From: Vanilla planifolia
Lineage: Eukaryota > Streptophyta > Magnoliopsida > Asparagales > Orchidaceae
Length of the DNA stretch: 64,000 bases
Reading direction: 5' to 3'
NCBI GenBank assembly: GCA_023846275.1
Contig: CM043868.1
Location: 20,865,755 to 20,929,754 of the forward strand
Positions within the stretch are counted from its first letter, which is position 1, and each line of letters opens with the position of its first letter. The translations under genes were made by a program, and so were the position numbers. Under the pieces are notes generated by a model. The model worked only from the letters and a program-made list of their open reading frames with translations, did not search any database and was not told the origin of the DNA. Shown here piece after piece: positions 1 to 15,135 of the stretch.

Positions 1-3000
1 ATACTTATAATGGATATATATTCATTTCCTCCTTTGAAAGAAAGATTAAATTGGACGATAAAAAAACGTTGAAATAATTTTGTTAAAAAACAAAAAATGT
101 ATAAACTACATAGTTTGTAATACTAGCTATGATTGAAAAAGTTAATGGTCGTTAAAAATAATAAGAAATTACTTTTGAAAAACATCTTCAAGTAAGATAG
201 TTTTTATTAGAATCAATTTTATTGAAAAGATAATTAATAACTCCAAGTTCTATAATAAAAGTTAAACAAAATCTAAGATTAAATCAAGTACTTATGATAG
301 AAATGAGTCATCATGATAAATAGATAATATATATTTTTTATCTTAGGAGAATGATCTTATTTAGAAAAATGTCAAGATAAGTTACTCAAAAAAGGGCAAT
401 TCATGTATGAATAAATAGTTTGTAATGCATATTATAGTTGAAAAAAAATGATTATTAGGAAAAAAAATATAAAAATATTTTTTTAAAATATCATTTAAGT
501 TAAAAAAAAATCTATTAGAATTGTTTTATTTCTCTATTTGAAAAAATTTTTAATAATAAATTATCTTAAATATTTGCTTAAATTTTGTTTATGTGAATGT
601 TGTTTTTTTTACTATTAATCACTTAGCAATTTTGTTCATTCTCAATATATATATATATATATATATATATAACTTAAATACACACATATATATACAACTA
701 TATACTCAAACATTTCATGTAAAAAAAAAATTTATTCACTAAAAAATATGAAAAATTTTTTCAAAAAATATTTTTTTTCCAAAACACCTATACACAATGT
801 GTTTTTCAACTAAAAACAACAATGTCTACCCTTTCAAAAAAAAAAACAATGTCTAACCAACAAAAATGAAAATATTTAAATATACTTGTAATCAATTTAA
901 CTTTCATCAATTCTTATGAAGAAGCATATCCTAATCAAGATTTGAGTAGATTTGAACAACAATCTTGACATTTTTTAATGTTCAACATAAATAGAAAATT
1001 AATTTTAAAATGCTTACAATGTTTTAAAAAAAACTTATTTTTAGTTTAAGATATGTAATTATTACTAATTATTTTAAAAATATTGCAAAGATTGAAATTA
1101 ATAACATTTAAAACCAATTGTTTAATCTTCTCATATAATTATCATTTATTATTATTTTTAATTAAAAAATACTTTTTCAACACCTAAAAGCTTTTGTGTA
1201 TGATGAAGAGAGAGGAAACATCAAGCATTGTCAAACTAATGAATAATCATCTTTTGACATTTAAAGGATGTTTTATTAATCAAGTACAAAATAAATAATC
1301 AAAGGTATATATTTAAATCTAAGTTAGTTGAGGAGAAAAAAATATGTAAGTTATTTTTTTAGACTACTTTTTGTGTATCGATCCAAAGTATCTCTAAATG
1401 GGCACTCATTCTTCGTCCTAAACACTATTAAAGATTGTCTCTAAATTTTGGATTAAACTCAAAGCATATCTTGAAAGATTGTTCCACTCTCTTTTTTACT
1501 TCTCTTCAAGAATAAAAAATTCACTCCTAATTTAATTAAGTAATGCCATCAAATTCAAATTATTCTATATGATTATAACTATATGATCTCCCATAAGAAA
1601 ACCAATCTCTATACCACCATCATTCCAACCTATAAACAATGACACCTAAGAACATTACAGATCATCTCATCAAATATTCATACATCCTTTATCAAGTCCA
1701 ACATAAAACAAAATACTTAGAGAGTGAAATAACACAAATTGTATTACTTTAATATTTTTTTATAACATATATGTTTACTAAAGAATTTTTTTAGAACAGG
1801 ATATAGTGATATGATTTTTATTTCTCAAAAAACACATCTGATAAAATAAATTAGAATTTGATTGTGAATATAATTTTAGAAATATCATATTATGAGAAAT
1901 GCAACAATATGTTTATTACAATTTTTTAAAACTATTTATAATTTTTATAAATTATTGAAAAAAATAAGATAAATATTAATTATTAAATAATTTATGTTTT
2001 AAATTTGAAGTATTACATATATATATATTTATAATTCCAATTTCTTGTTTATCTTGGAACCCTAAGCCTCCTTTCACTCTCGACCCAATGCTAGGTATCT
2101 CGTTGAAATGACTTCACAAGAAGAAATTTATTATGAAATCTGGTGAGGGAGAGATGAATTGAAAATAGGGAAGTCACGAGGGATTCGTGACTTAAGAATT
2201 TCAATCTCCTTTTTGATGAGTGATGTCATGCAAGGAAACTGAAGGATCTGACAGTCTTCGACGATGACGATAAATTTATTATTAAAATTTGTTGCTTTGT
2301 GTAAATATTCCAAATCCCTTAAGCATTTGTGCTTCTTCAGTTTTTGGATTAGTCAAGATTAACTTAGCTCTAATTGAGTCATGTTATACAAGGGATCATA
2401 AGGGTTCACAAGATTTAAAGACCATCTGTGGCATGGTGAGTCCCTTTGATACAATTGGCAGATTAAATAGGTAGATGAGAAGAGATACTCGAAATTTATT
2501 TGGTTTAATCTCACAGTTTGTGCATGTATTGTAAAAGTTACTATTATAACTGAAAAGAAAGATAAAAAAGAAAATTTGTGGAGTTATATTGTTAAGAAAT
2601 GATCAAAAAGAATACTTAAGTACTTTTATTATGAATTATAGAGGTAAATCATTTAATTTTGAATCTTCATGTTATAACTCTGAGTTTTATTTAGTTATAT
2701 CATGATATAATAGTAGTAATTATGAAGTAAAGAATTGGCAAAAAACATAAAAAAAATTATTATATCATTATGACATTTATATGAACTTTTTAAAAAACAT
2801 TTACAGTAATTAGTTATGAATCACAATAGAATGAAAAAGAAAACATTAATATTAGAGTCCTCCATGAATATTTAGGTAGATAAACTTAATAAAATTATAA
2901 TGCAAGTAGTGAATTATTTATTTAATTTTTTATTGAGATTTTTTATTTGAATTATTTTTGTCCTATATATTGCATATTTTGATATGAGTAACATGTATAA

Positions 3001-3330
3001 CGCATACAAACATTTACATTTAGTTATGATTAATATTATATAATATTCTTGGTATAATAGTATATGTCTATAATAAATGGTTAATTTAAATAGTACATAC
3101 GTATGTATACATTTTCATAATTAAGAGTAATTGATTTATAGATAAACATCTTTATGTGGTATGTTAAAGATAGAGAAAAGAAAAATATATAAAAAATTGA
3201 TTTTAAGCTTAGAATTATTTGAATAAATAAGTAATGTTGAACAATACATTTCTTTTGTGACCTTATCCCATAATGATTTAATGATATTGGTAATATTAGT
3301 ATCATACCTCAATAATGATTAAGCTACCTA
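1..3330. other. AT-rich intergenic DNA without recognisable genes
   Basis: This stretch is extremely AT-rich, with many homopolymer runs and no reading frame that resembles a known protein. A slightly more complex patch at about 2,040-2,480 carries two short overlapping open frames, about 60 codons each, on opposite strands. Neither matches a family I recognise, and neither has convincing start context or exon signals. The remainder is probably decayed repeat DNA, but I can assign no family. Confidence 0.6.
644..671. repeat. (AT)n microsatellite
   Basis: An uninterrupted alternating AT run of about 28 bp in AT-rich intergenic DNA. Confidence 0.9.
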
Positions 3331-3689
3331 TTATGTGATTAGAAACTATCGTTTATTATGTCATCTGATGACCTCCACTTGCTTTATGATCTGGTAGTTG
3401 AGGTCTATAGTGATGATGTATATGTATATATCATTTATTATGTGATCTAATGGTTATCACTTATTGTGTAATCTAATGTCTACTACTTATTGTATTATCT
3501 AGCAATTAAAATCTATAGTGATGATGTATATGCATATGTCACTTATTATGTGATGTGATGGCTACTGTTTGTTGTGTGATCTAAAAGTATTTATACCATT
3601 AACATCGAACCTCAATGATATAATTTCTTAGTGTGTGATTAAGAGTTACCACTTTCTGTGTAATCTCATAATTGAGATCTATAGTAATA

Positions 3690-3752
<63 letters not shown>

Positions 3753-3840
3753 GTTTGTTCTGTAATATATTAACATTCATTTATTGTGATTTAATGATAG
3801 ATATGATGAGATACTAAGACATATGTTATTGGAATCTTAA
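3330..3840. repeat. Degenerate tandem repeat block with a TA microsatellite
   Basis: A short motif close to TTATTATGTGATCTGATGG recurs many times (for example near 3,354, 3,434, 3,458, 3,542 and 3,570). A second motif, TCTATAGTGATGATGTATATG, recurs near 3,400, 3,508 and 3,675. Spacing is irregular, so this is an old minisatellite-like block or a repeated part of a retrotransposon LTR. A pure (TA)n run occupies 3,695-3,749 inside it. Short open frames here arise from the repeats and should not be read as genes. Confidence 0.65.
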
Positions 3841-6800
3841 AGATAAGGATCATTAAAGAAAAACCAAGATTTTTTGAATCGAAAAAGGAAGGTCGAATAA
3901 AAAATGAGAAAAAACTAAGATTAAATCAAATTCAATAAACAAATTTACATATAAGTATTTATACAAATAGTTTATAAGAAAAGATAAAGAGATTTGAAAA
4001 TTATGGTGCATTAAAGATTAAAAGTTATGGCATATTTTATATTACATCTAAAAAGTTTTTATTATATGTTTACAGAATTATAAGAACATGATTCCTAATT
4101 CTCTTTATATCATGTATATTATCACAGTACTTAAGATTTGATACATACTATTTTGTATTTATTTTTATAATAATTTATTCATTTAATCAGTCATTTGTTA
4201 AGTTATTATACTTATTCTTTATTTACATTGTAGAATGACACAAATATACACTAACTAGATATGTTTAAAGCTATAATAATAGGAATTAAGAACTAAAAGA
4301 AAATAGCTGATAAATAATGATAATACTATGAATTTTGTTGTGAACTCTCATATAAGAACTTTTGGAGACTCTGTCATGTAGTTTTTTTTTGTGGTAATGT
4401 GACATGATTGTGATGATGTGATTTTTGTCACAATGTTAATGCTTTTCTCATGATGACATGAGTTTATAGTGATATTATATTTTAGAGATATTAAATCTAG
4501 TTGATATAGATTATTATTGATATATAATTGATAAGGTAAATGCATGTATATGAAAAAATTAATAGTTTTTAAGAGAGATTCTATCCATTTGTTTTTTAAA
4601 ATCTAAATTTTTTTCAAGGCAAATTTAAATTATCAGAGAATTAAGAGATAGTCATTATTCCTTACATGAATAAGTCTTATGTAATATTTTAACATGTCAA
4701 CTCTATTTATTATTTAAATATTCTTAATTAAAGAAGAATTAAGGATTAATAAATTAAGAGATGTGATATAGAGAGTGGGAAAAAAATAAAAAACCAAATA
4801 CTCTTTTATAATATCGATAACATCACCAACTTTTGAATTCTTTTTTTAAGAAAATAAATAATACTAATAAAAATAACAAATTTTAAACCTTTATTTATTC
4901 ACAATAAAAGAAATAAAATATAATTTATTTTTTTTCTAATGTTTAATTAAAATATCCTTTAATCTCATGTTTGCTTGTAATTATTTAATGGATCTCTTGA
5001 TCCTTTTCACCAACTTACTAAAGGTCTCATAACTCATTATTTATTAGTTTTCATCTTAGGTGGGTCATTTGACCTTATAGTACATCAATGGTCCCATGAT
5101 CATATCCCTTAAACTATGGCTCAAGTTCAATAGATTAGAGTCTGCATCTCCAAAAGCTTATACTAGCTACATCGTATCAAGAAGCCATTACCTAACCCAG
5201 TTAAGATTCCAATCCTAGTTTCATAAAGTAGCCTCTTATGTCCTAAATGGATTAGAGTCTACATCTCCAAATGCTTAAACTAATTGCATCATATAAGGGA
5301 ATAATTACTAAAATGGCATTTATTATTTAGGAATGATTGGTGATGTTGTGGCCATGTATAATTTAGGTTTAATAAATGATATTTTTGGAAATCTATGATT
5401 TGAGTAGAAGATAATTGTCTTGTCTATGCTTGATTTAGAAGGGTGATGATCATGTTATATATGATGAAACTTGGAGGATGATGATTTGGGACATTTATAA
5501 TTTCTAAACATAAGGAGTTGAATAAACTTAATATTGTGTATGATAATCTAATCTTTGTATGCTTGATATAAAAGGATGTGTTTTAATAGATGATGAAACC
5601 AAGTTAAAGTGAAGTATTAAGCTAACTCTAGTTATACTTGAAAATGAATTCTAACTCTTGAAGGAGACTTAAGACTTAATAGATGTGATAATTTTTTTAG
5701 TAAACCATTTTGTTGCTAAGATAGGCTTATTTCTTGTGATAAGCCATGAACCTAAGTAAAAAGTCTCAGCCAAAGACTTTGGATACATGAAGAGATCTTA
5801 AAAAGGGCATCGAATGACTTTTAATGGGAACTCTCAGATTCTTTGGGAAGATGTTTGAGAGGCTTGAGTTTGGCTCTAAAAGAAGGTTAAGATTGATTAA
5901 TGGTCTCAAGAATGCCAAGAAAAAAATATGATCTAAGTCAAATGAGACATAAAATGTAGGAATGTGGGGTTAACTATTAGATTCAGTTACCTTTAAGTCG
6001 TCAATAAGATAAGTTACGAATTTAACAAATCTTAGAGTGATATATTGAATGCTAGGTTGGAGTTTTATAAGATTGGAATTTGAATATGAGTAACTTAGGT
6101 TTGGAATATAAATATGGTTAAGGTCATAGGTAACTCTAGAAATAGCGATTTAAGATAAGCAACCTTATGATTCAAATAGTGAGCAGGATGATGATAATCA
6201 TTATTTATGACATTAGAATGATATAGTCATGTGTAGGTTAAGAAATTAAGTATCGAATATTGTAGACTTTTGGATGGGCCCCAAATAAGGTTTAAGCTTG
6301 CCTTAGATTAAGATAGATTAACTAAATTTTGGTTTTGGCATAATAAAAACCATAAAAATGGAATTTAATGTTGGATTGAGAACTCAAGCACTTGATGTGT
6401 CTTATGCATGTTATGGATAAGGTATTAAATTATTGAGGATTTTGGTTAAACATTAGATATGGAGCTAGAGCACTTGATTTTGTCCTAAAGAGATACTAAA
6501 TTTAATTAAAGAGCTAGTTCCCCTTGTGTGATGATAAACCTTAAGCATAGCTTGGTTTGCTGAGTAAGACACTAAGTGACCTTATTTGGTCTTTTAAGCC
6601 ATGGGTTGACACATGTTAAATAATTTGATAGATTCTATGGCTTAAGAGAGACATGTGAGATGGGTGTAATGGGTTAAATTTGCTCATTAGACATAAAAGT
6701 TACTATTGAAATTCATTTGAATTCATATATATAAGATTGATCATGACATTTTCAATGTACTAAAGATAAAGCTAAAAATGTAGACTTGAATAAAAGCTTA

Positions 6801-7560
6801 AGTGATAACCTATATAAGAAAAAAGATGTTAAGAGGATCCCAGATAAGGATAAGTAAAAGCTAATGGTAATGACTAACTTTAAGTGTGATTTTTGAATAT
6901 ATTCAAGTACTTTAGCTAGTTAAATTAGAGTATTGAGATAACCCTAAGGTAACCCAAATAATTATTGGTAACTTTGATTGGTTGTGTTAATACTTAAGAT
7001 AATGATTGATAGGACAATAATGATGAACTTATTGGTAATGAGGTTTGGGATGTAGTGGAACCTGAGTTTTGATTTCTCTTATTAACTATTAGTAGGTAGG
7101 ATTATATGACTCTCATTAGATTTTATATATTATGATTATGTGTAATTTGCCCACTCTGAAACCATAATAGCAATTCTTGGTTATTTATATGTTATGATTA
7201 CATGTCATTGGCTCACCTTAAACCTATGAAAGACTGTGGACTTGTCAACGAATTTTGATGGTATAGTACATATCGCATGTTTATTTGGTTAGATTGGGAG
7301 TGAGCACTATATCACTAATGGGACCCTAAGCATCTAATAAGTTGTATCTAATATTAAGGTTATAAAATGCTGAAAATTTAAGAAATTTTATTGGTTATCA
7401 AATAAGGTCTTCAGAATTATGACAGTAATGCTATTGAATTTTATAGTTCTCAAATATTAGATTAGTATAGTTGTATTGCAAATCTATGTTATTGTTTATT
7501 ATTGTTTTATATATTTTATATAATACTTTGTTGTTGCATGTATTTAGATATTTACTTCAA
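3841..7560. other. Intergenic DNA, probable decayed retrotransposon flank
   Basis: No coding sequence is recognisable. A short direct repeat (TTAGAGTCTGCATCTCCAAA and a variant) starts at 5,134 and again at 5,251. The stretch from about 5,300 to 7,560 runs directly into the gypsy protease region on its right and has a somewhat higher G content than the DNA to its left. It may hold the 5' LTR, leader and gag of that element, but I could not identify an LTR boundary, a primer-binding site or a gag motif. This assignment is inference from position only. Confidence 0.4.
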
Positions 7561-7984
7561 TTTTTTACGTTACAGTAACAAGGGTTAGAATCACCATGGT
7601 TTTGTCTTCAAGTTGTGTTAATCTATCTAACACTTAAAGATACTACTTCCTTCTATATCCTTTAACTCTAATGCTCTTGGACTAAGCTAGTTAATCAAAA
7701 TTTATCCTTGAAAATATTTCCCAAGTTCGATTGTACCTTTTTTTGCTTGTATTCTCCACTGTTTGCTTTCTCCTAAAAATCATGCTCAGTTAATTTAGTG
7801 CCTCAATCAATTAATGTAATCATTTGTCATCTTGGGCTTTAAAAACTCTTCTGTTTCTTTGTATTGTAATAAGATCTAAGGTAGTTTTATGTTCCCTCTT
7901 ATTATTTTGTATAATGGCAAAGTAGTTAGCAGAGGAATGAGTAAAACCTACCATCATTTTAGGAACCTCAGGTATAAATAAAGC

Positions 7985-10900
7985 TTGGGTTGGTGTATTC
8001 ACCTGAGTGTATGTTATATCTTAACAAGATGTTCTAAGCTCCACAAAGGTTATGTCAATACTCTTTTATTTAAGCACCTTCCTATTTTGTGTTATTTAAT
8101 TATGAAAAATCTCTCTTTTTATCTCTTGTCATTGCATGATAAATTACCCCTATTATCGCATCAAATAAACACAATCTTAATGATAAAACTCTTCGATAGT
8201 TACAAAATTGAAATCAACAAATGTACGAAAAGGACCATTGAAATTCTTAGAAATGGATTCCTTATTGAATTAATAATACTCTCTTTGATAGAGTTTGATA
8301 TTATTCTAGGTATAGATTGGCTAAATGAATATCAAGTTAAGATTGACTACATAAAAAATATGGTAAAGATGTAAAATAAGAAAAGAGAAAAAATTATCCT
8401 TTATGGAAAATGAAGAAATTTTACTTTTATATTTGTTTTAAAAGGGCAAAAATTCTATAAAAAAATAAGAGAAGGATGACGTTGAAGTGTTAGAGCAAAA
8501 ATTTGTAAAATCACAAGGTATACTTATGGTTTGTAAATATGTTAATAAATTTTCTGAAAAATTATCTAGATTTCTTTTAAACAAGGAACTTAATTTGGAA
8601 TTCAACTTATTCTTGGTACCAAAGACTTAATTTGAAATTAAAATTATTCTTATGATAGAAGTAATAAAAAAGTCCTATATATAATAGTTCTGTAAAACTA
8701 CAAGTAGTTTTATCCATCTTAATGTTTCTCCCTTTGGAGGAAGGAGCACTTATTTTATTTGTGAAAAGAAAAGATAATATTTTGAGAATGTTTATCAATT
8801 ATTGAGTTGGAGAAAATCATAGTGAAGAACAAATATCATCTATCTCGAATTGATGATTTATTTGACTAGTTTAATGTGTAATTATATTTTTCAAAATAGA
8901 TTTGAGATCAGGATATTATTTACTAAAATTCAAAAAATTTTATCCTATCAAGACCTCTTTGTGCACAAGGTATAGATATTATAAATTATTAGTGCTACAT
9001 TTTGGCTTAACCAATGCACTTGCTATCTTCAATTATCTTATGAATAGAGTATTTTAAAATATTTAAACTAATTGTCTTTTATTTTTATCAATAATATATT
9101 ATTACATTAAAACTTTATAGATTAGAATATAAGTCATTTATATAATGTGTTGTAAATATTAAGAGAACACTAATTATTTGTAAAACTTAAAATATGAGTT
9201 ATAGTTAACTCAAATTTCATTCTTAGGACATGTCATAAGGAAAAATAAATAAATTTTATAGATTTATAGAAAAATTCAACAATTTTGAGTTGGCACAATG
9301 TGTTGGAGGTGCAAATCTTTATGGGATTAGTTGAATACAATAAAACATTTATGAAAAGATTTGCTACTAGAAAGAAGTTTTTAAACTCTAAAAAAGAAAT
9401 TGATGACATCTCTAATTCTTAGTCTACTAGAAGGAAATGAAGGTTAACAAATCTTTAGTTGTACATCATATCAAATATTGGGATGTGTATTAATACAAAA
9501 TAATAAATTAATTACTTATGGATCTTAACTATTAAAATTTCATAAAAATAATTATCTAGTTTATGATTTAGAATTGACAACAATTATTTTCATATTGAAA
9601 AGTTAGATACATTTTTTTTGTTTAGGGTAAAACTTGAAGTTTATATTTATCATCAAAATCTAAAATATATTTTCACATAAAAGGAAGTTAATTCAAGGAA
9701 AGAATTTGATTGAATTATATTAAAGATTATGATTTGTATGTTTTACACTTTAACAAGGCTAATGTTATTATTGGTACACCAAATAAAAAAGCTAATATCA
9801 ATATATATATATATATTCAATTCAAATTCATAAGTAATTAATTTACTTTGAAATTAACAAATATCATATAGAAAGAGAAATGTACAAAAATGTATTCTTA
9901 TTGTCTCCACTATCATTTAGACCTAATTAGCTAAATTACATCAAAGAGATCAACAAAAAAATGAGAAATTATGTATGATAATTCAAAAAGTTGAAGAAGG
10001 TTTGATTCCCAATTTTAGAAGCTAATAAAATTCTTTGATTTTAAGGTTGATTATATATCCTAAATCATTAATAATCAGAGTAATTATTATTTTCTAAAGC
10101 TTGTAATTTTAAATATTTCATTCGTCTAAGTGAAATTAAAATGCATTATAAATTAAAATAAAAATATTAATAATAAGGAATGAAGTTGGATGTTGCATAA
10201 TGAATTAGCAAATTCTTAATCTACCACAAGTCATGGGAGGACAATAGAAGCTAAGTGAACTTTTGTTTCCTTTGTTGATTCCTAAATAGAAATTGGCAAG
10301 CATCACCATGGATTTTGTTGTTGGTTTGCCCATATCATCTACAAGACATGTTTGGATAATAATTGATAAACTAACCAAATTAACTTATGTTTTGGCTATG
10401 AAAATGACATATATTATACAAAAATTGATTACATTATATGTATTTAAAATTATATTCCTTCATGGTCTACCTAAGGTGATTGTCTCAAATAAAGTTTCAA
10501 AATTTACATCCCATTTTTTAAGAATAAGTATACCAAGCTTTTAGTAGATAGTTAAATTTAGTGCTACATTTCATTTTTAGACAGATAAGTAAACAAAAGG
10601 AACAATAAAAACATTGGGGATCTTGTTATGATTATACAATTTGTATTTTTTGATGTGATTTGAGATAAAACAACTTTTAATAGAATTTTCTTCTAATAAT
10701 AGCTTCTAAACAAGTATAAGCTTAAGACCTTACAAAGTTTTATATGAAAGAAAATGTCAATCTCCTTTGTATTTTATTATAGAAAAAAATCAATTTTTTG
10801 GGATTTACTTTATGGATGAATCTATTGAAAAAGTAAAATTGGCTAAATTAAGACTTCAAATTATCTAAGGTAGACAAAAAATTACTTTGATGCAAAATAT

Positions 10901-11360
10901 AAGCATGTAGAATTTGAAGAAGGATATCATGTTTTTCGTGAAAGAAAACCCTCTAAAAGGAATTTTAAGATTTGGAAAATTAATGAAGTTGGGACCAAAG
11001 TATATTAATCATCTTCAAATTATAGAAATAATATGTACAGTGGCATACAAATTAGCATTATTCCAACATATGACTAGAATTCATGAAGTATTTCATGGCT
11101 CGTCATTTAGCTGATTAAATTTTTATTCTTTTTATGTTGTCAAGTATGGTTTTAGGGATCTTGTAATGTAGCAAAATATGACAAGTGGAATGACCCCTTT
11201 TAGTTCTACAATACAAGAACAAATTCTTACAAAACAAAGTGATCCAAATGATGAAGTTCTTATGGTTTAGACTACAAAAGAAGTCTCATGAGAGCTAGAA
11301 TCTAATAAATGATCCCAATATCTTAAACATTTTAAATTTTAGGATGAAATTTCTTTAAAA
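7985..11360 (+). mobile_element. Ty3/gypsy chromovirus-like pol fossil
   Basis: The domains lie in the usual gypsy order on the + strand. An aspartic-protease-like segment (about 7,985-8,370) ends in the family signature FDIILGIDWL. RT remnants follow (about 8,560-9,060), including a DLRSGY-like motif and a stretch resembling FGLTNAP. RNase H remnants (about 9,280-9,800) include a YIYHQNLKYIFT-like motif. The integrase core (10,293-10,544) reads MDFVVGLP and IIDKLTKLTYVL. A C-terminal segment (10,914-11,110) resembles the LGPKYINHLQI and VAYKLAL parts of Tekay/Del-type elements, with chromodomain-like residues after it. The element is heavily broken, with many interruptions, so it is old. It has no function today. 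Confidence 0.8.
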
Positions 11361-11642
11361 CAAAAAAGACATGTCATCCATAAGATGTACATATTGTGTA
11401 AGGCTATAAGTATCTGAGAAAGTATGAAATCAATCCATAAATGGCCAAGTAAAAGTTATGTTTTGAGGTTGATATATAATAATATGATTTTAATATTGTC
11501 TCATAAAATATGAAATATTATAGGACTAAGGCAAAAGTTAATGAAAGCATTTCATTGAGAGGAGCTCATTAAAAAGAATGTATTAGTCAAGGGTTGTAAT
11601 TTTTTGGATTGAAATAGATTTATTATGAATTAAGATAATAAT

Positions 11643-11682
<40 letters not shown>

Positions 11683-14364
11683 TCCTTTTCTCTTGTTTTC
11701 ATACCATCAGCCCAGGAAGGGAGGAAGTGTAGGAGGTGTGAAAGGAAAAAGAAAGATGATGACGGCTCCATTAATGACCTCTTGAAATAAAAGCAAGGTG
11801 CAACCAAGTTTGTTCATGCAAAGTTCTTACCCAAGCAAGGACTGGGTGGTGTGGATTGTGCACCAAATCTTATTGGTTGATGGTTAATTGTTGACATTCT
11901 AGCTTGCCTAGTAGAAGTTGAGTCGATTGTGCAATCTATGTAGAGACAGGTATTTCTCTTTTCCTATAGTGGAGGACTTCGCATGAGGCTAGCTAAGACT
12001 ACAATTGTGATAAACTTGAAGGGATTGTTGACTTAAGGTTTGATATCCTTAATAAGCATAATCACTTATCATAGTGAAGAAAATTATTGTGTAGAGAGTT
12101 TGCATTGTGCGGATGTTATTTTGGACATGTATAAAGCTCTACTACTTAGCAAACATTGATTCCTTATTAAATTAGAAAAGTCAAGTTTGTAAGCTGCAAG
12201 TGGAATTGTTCAATTGAGATGGAAAAGATCTTAAGGATTAAGAAATATGCACAATTTAACAAAACTATAAATTTAAATGATGAAGAAAAACTTGGTGAGT
12301 AATTTTTAAATTTCTATAAGTTTTAAATTAATTACATTATAGATTACTAAAATTAGTATCATGTTGGTAACTAAAAATTATGCACTAGAATGGTGGCTGT
12401 TGTAACTTAGATGCTTCATCTGCAATGTGTAAGGACCTAAGGAAAAAAGAAATGTTAGTGTAGGAAATTATTCAACAAAAGCAAGTAGATAAATTAAAAT
12501 AATTGTAATGTAAATGTATTATTGATTACTATCCTTAAGCATCTTATTGGTATGATATCATGATATTATTTTCTTATAGCACCTATGTTCTAACATAATT
12601 TAATATATACCCAACATCATTATTTGCATACTTTGTAATACGTCAAAGGCATAGAGAGGTAAAATAATTTTGAATGATTTAGAGATATTAGTGCTGCTAG
12701 AATACAATAAAATATATAACAAGAAGAGAGAAAGTAAATAAGAAATAAGAATTATTAAAATAAATGATGTGACATAATAATTATGTCATGATATCACATT
12801 TGTATTTGAGGTGATTCAGGCTATATGAGTCTTATTATTATAATTATGCTCAATATGATGTTGATGTGTTTTAGAAACTTTATATAAAGAAATAAGTTAA
12901 TATGAGAATTAAAGTATTTTTAATAACATTATGTCTAGTAGCCATACTCTACTTTTATATACGAGTTGAGGATGAGCACAAATGATATGATGACATGTGA
13001 TATGGTACTATAGGCATTAAATCTCACATGAGATAAGATGAGATCTACATATTGTTTGCTTGATGCAAACATAATATGAGATTCACTAATTAAATCTTTA
13101 TGTAGAGTTGTTAGGAAATAAGATTTATATGTGACGTGCAATGCAATCAAGATATAAGAAGAGATTTGCTAGTTATATGTTGATGTGAGTTGGTTTGAGA
13201 AGGGTTTTGCATGTTGTGTGTTTAATACAACGATGATATGGTACACTTACAAGTTATGGTTCATGTAATGTTAGATGATATGAGATGAAATAGATTTAAT
13301 AACACTAGAACAATGGTCATTCAAGAAATACTTGGGCCCTTATAATGATTACGAGATAGATGATTAATATTAGGAATATAAAACCTAAGAAATTATGAGA
13401 AATGAAGAAATAAATTGAAAGTTAGGTTATAAATATAGTTAGAGACTAAATTTTAGATGGCTAAATAAAAATGAAGTGGAAATAGAGATGTGTGGAAATG
13501 TACATGATCAAGAGTTTCATCCATGCATCATTTAATGTATTGATTAATTTATTTGCTTTCATATTTGATCACTTGATTTTATATGTTTATAACATTTGTT
13601 GCATACATGTCATGTTTTTGTTGTTGTTCTTTTCTTCTTATAGTTTATTTTACTATAATATTTTATTTTATATTACTATATGTAGATAACAATTTATGTA
13701 TTTAATTTTTTAAGCTTATTACTTACTACTCATATTATAGGTAAATATCTTAAGACACCAAGAGATAGGAATCATTATTGCAATTAAAATGAGTTCAATA
13801 ACATTATTTCATTGAGAGATGTGATCTTTTTTTTAGATATTACTCATGTATCTAAAAAAGAGATATTTTAGATGATTGTACCTGTGATATATAAAGATAT
13901 GTGTGGATATAAATATTTGTGCCTATTTCTTTGGTGTACACAATACAATATACAAGTTTTGATTAATATTCCATGAATTTGTGACAATATTGTGGTTTTG
14001 TAAAATTACATGATATTGATTGTATTTTTAATAGTTATATATTTTGTAATTGGTTATTTGAGTATGTGGATACATTGGATGTGATTATTATTGAGATTAT
14101 ATTTAAGAAAATTTATATTTTTTATATGAATATCTCTTGTGATTTATTATTAGGACTTGTAAATACGTATATAAAAAAATAAATATTTTTAGAAGAGGTT
14201 ATATTTTTTTAATTCTAAAATTAAATCATATTTAGATTTGAAATAAATTTAAATGAGATTTAAAGTTGGATTTACCATCACCCTTGCTTTGTAAGGTGGA
14301 TAGTTTACTTAAATATGAAATAAAAAACCGATCAAACTCGATGGTAAAGCTATGAATGGTTTAA
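11361..14364. mobile_element. Probable 3' flank/LTR remnants of the gypsy fossil
   Basis: This stretch follows the C-terminal end of the gypsy pol fossil. It has LTR-like composition rather than coding composition: a (TA)n run at 11,645-11,680, then a moderately GC-rich patch (about 11,690-12,010), then repetitive ATGATATGA-type sequence (about 12,760-13,320) and a pyrimidine-rich tract (about 13,550-13,700). In Tekay-type elements the pol end is followed by a long LTR, so this is the expected place for one. No partner LTR could be aligned by eye, so the boundary and even the assignment are uncertain. Short open frames here match nothing I know. Confidence 0.4.
11645..11680. repeat. (AT)n microsatellite
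   Basis: An uninterrupted 36-bp alternating run. Confidence 0.9.
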
Positions 14365-14369
14365 CTGAG

Positions 14370-15135
14370 TGAAGTGAAAACCAAGGTGTGAATCTCACAA
14401 AAGAGCGGATGAATTGTAGAGTTTAAAATAATTTTTCATAGGATTTATTTTTGAAAAATAATTTTACAATTACAAAAAACCTTGATTATTTATATATGTA
14501 TTTTTAGTAAGATTAAAAAATGAAAATAAAAATTAAAATAAGAGTATGAAATTTTTAGATGAATCGGTTCAAATTAGATCTTACATCCACTCCCAACTGA
14601 GGTTGAAAAAATATAAATAACAAAAAGTTACAATTTAAGTTTTTTTATGGTTCCTCTCTAACTTACTAGCTTTTATGTGTTCAATTATAACCCAAGTTTT
14701 TATGATATCAACTCTAACTTGATTTTTTATGAGATCAAACTAAATTAGGACTTCGTAAATGCTGAGTCGCCCAACCTAAAAAAAGAAAAAATATAGTAAG
14801 ATGAAAAAATTTTGATAAATTTATACAAGAAGATGATTGAATAATTTGATGTTTGAATATGATTTAAAATTGATATGAAAAGAGAATGTCTTTAAAATAA
14901 ACAAGCTAGTATTTTATTTTATAATAAAAAACTTATTAAAGCAAATGTGTATGTCTTTAATTCTTGAAACTTATTAAATATTCGAAGGTACTTTTAAGAC
15001 CACTAATTTATCATCTTCAAAAGTATATAACTTATTCATTAAAAACTACACTTTATTCACTTTAAAATAAGTCTATTATAATAAAATATCAAATATTTAT
15101 GAATTGACTAATTAAACATAATAGTGACTTAATAA
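14370..15135 (-). repeat. 3' LTR of the minus-strand copia element
   Basis: This aligns along its whole length with 24,834-25,310 plus 26,565-26,864. The shared start is TGAAGTGAAAAC, and the shared right part includes ATATTTATGA followed by GACT. Divergence from its partner is high by eye, which indicates an old insertion. Confidence 0.75.
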
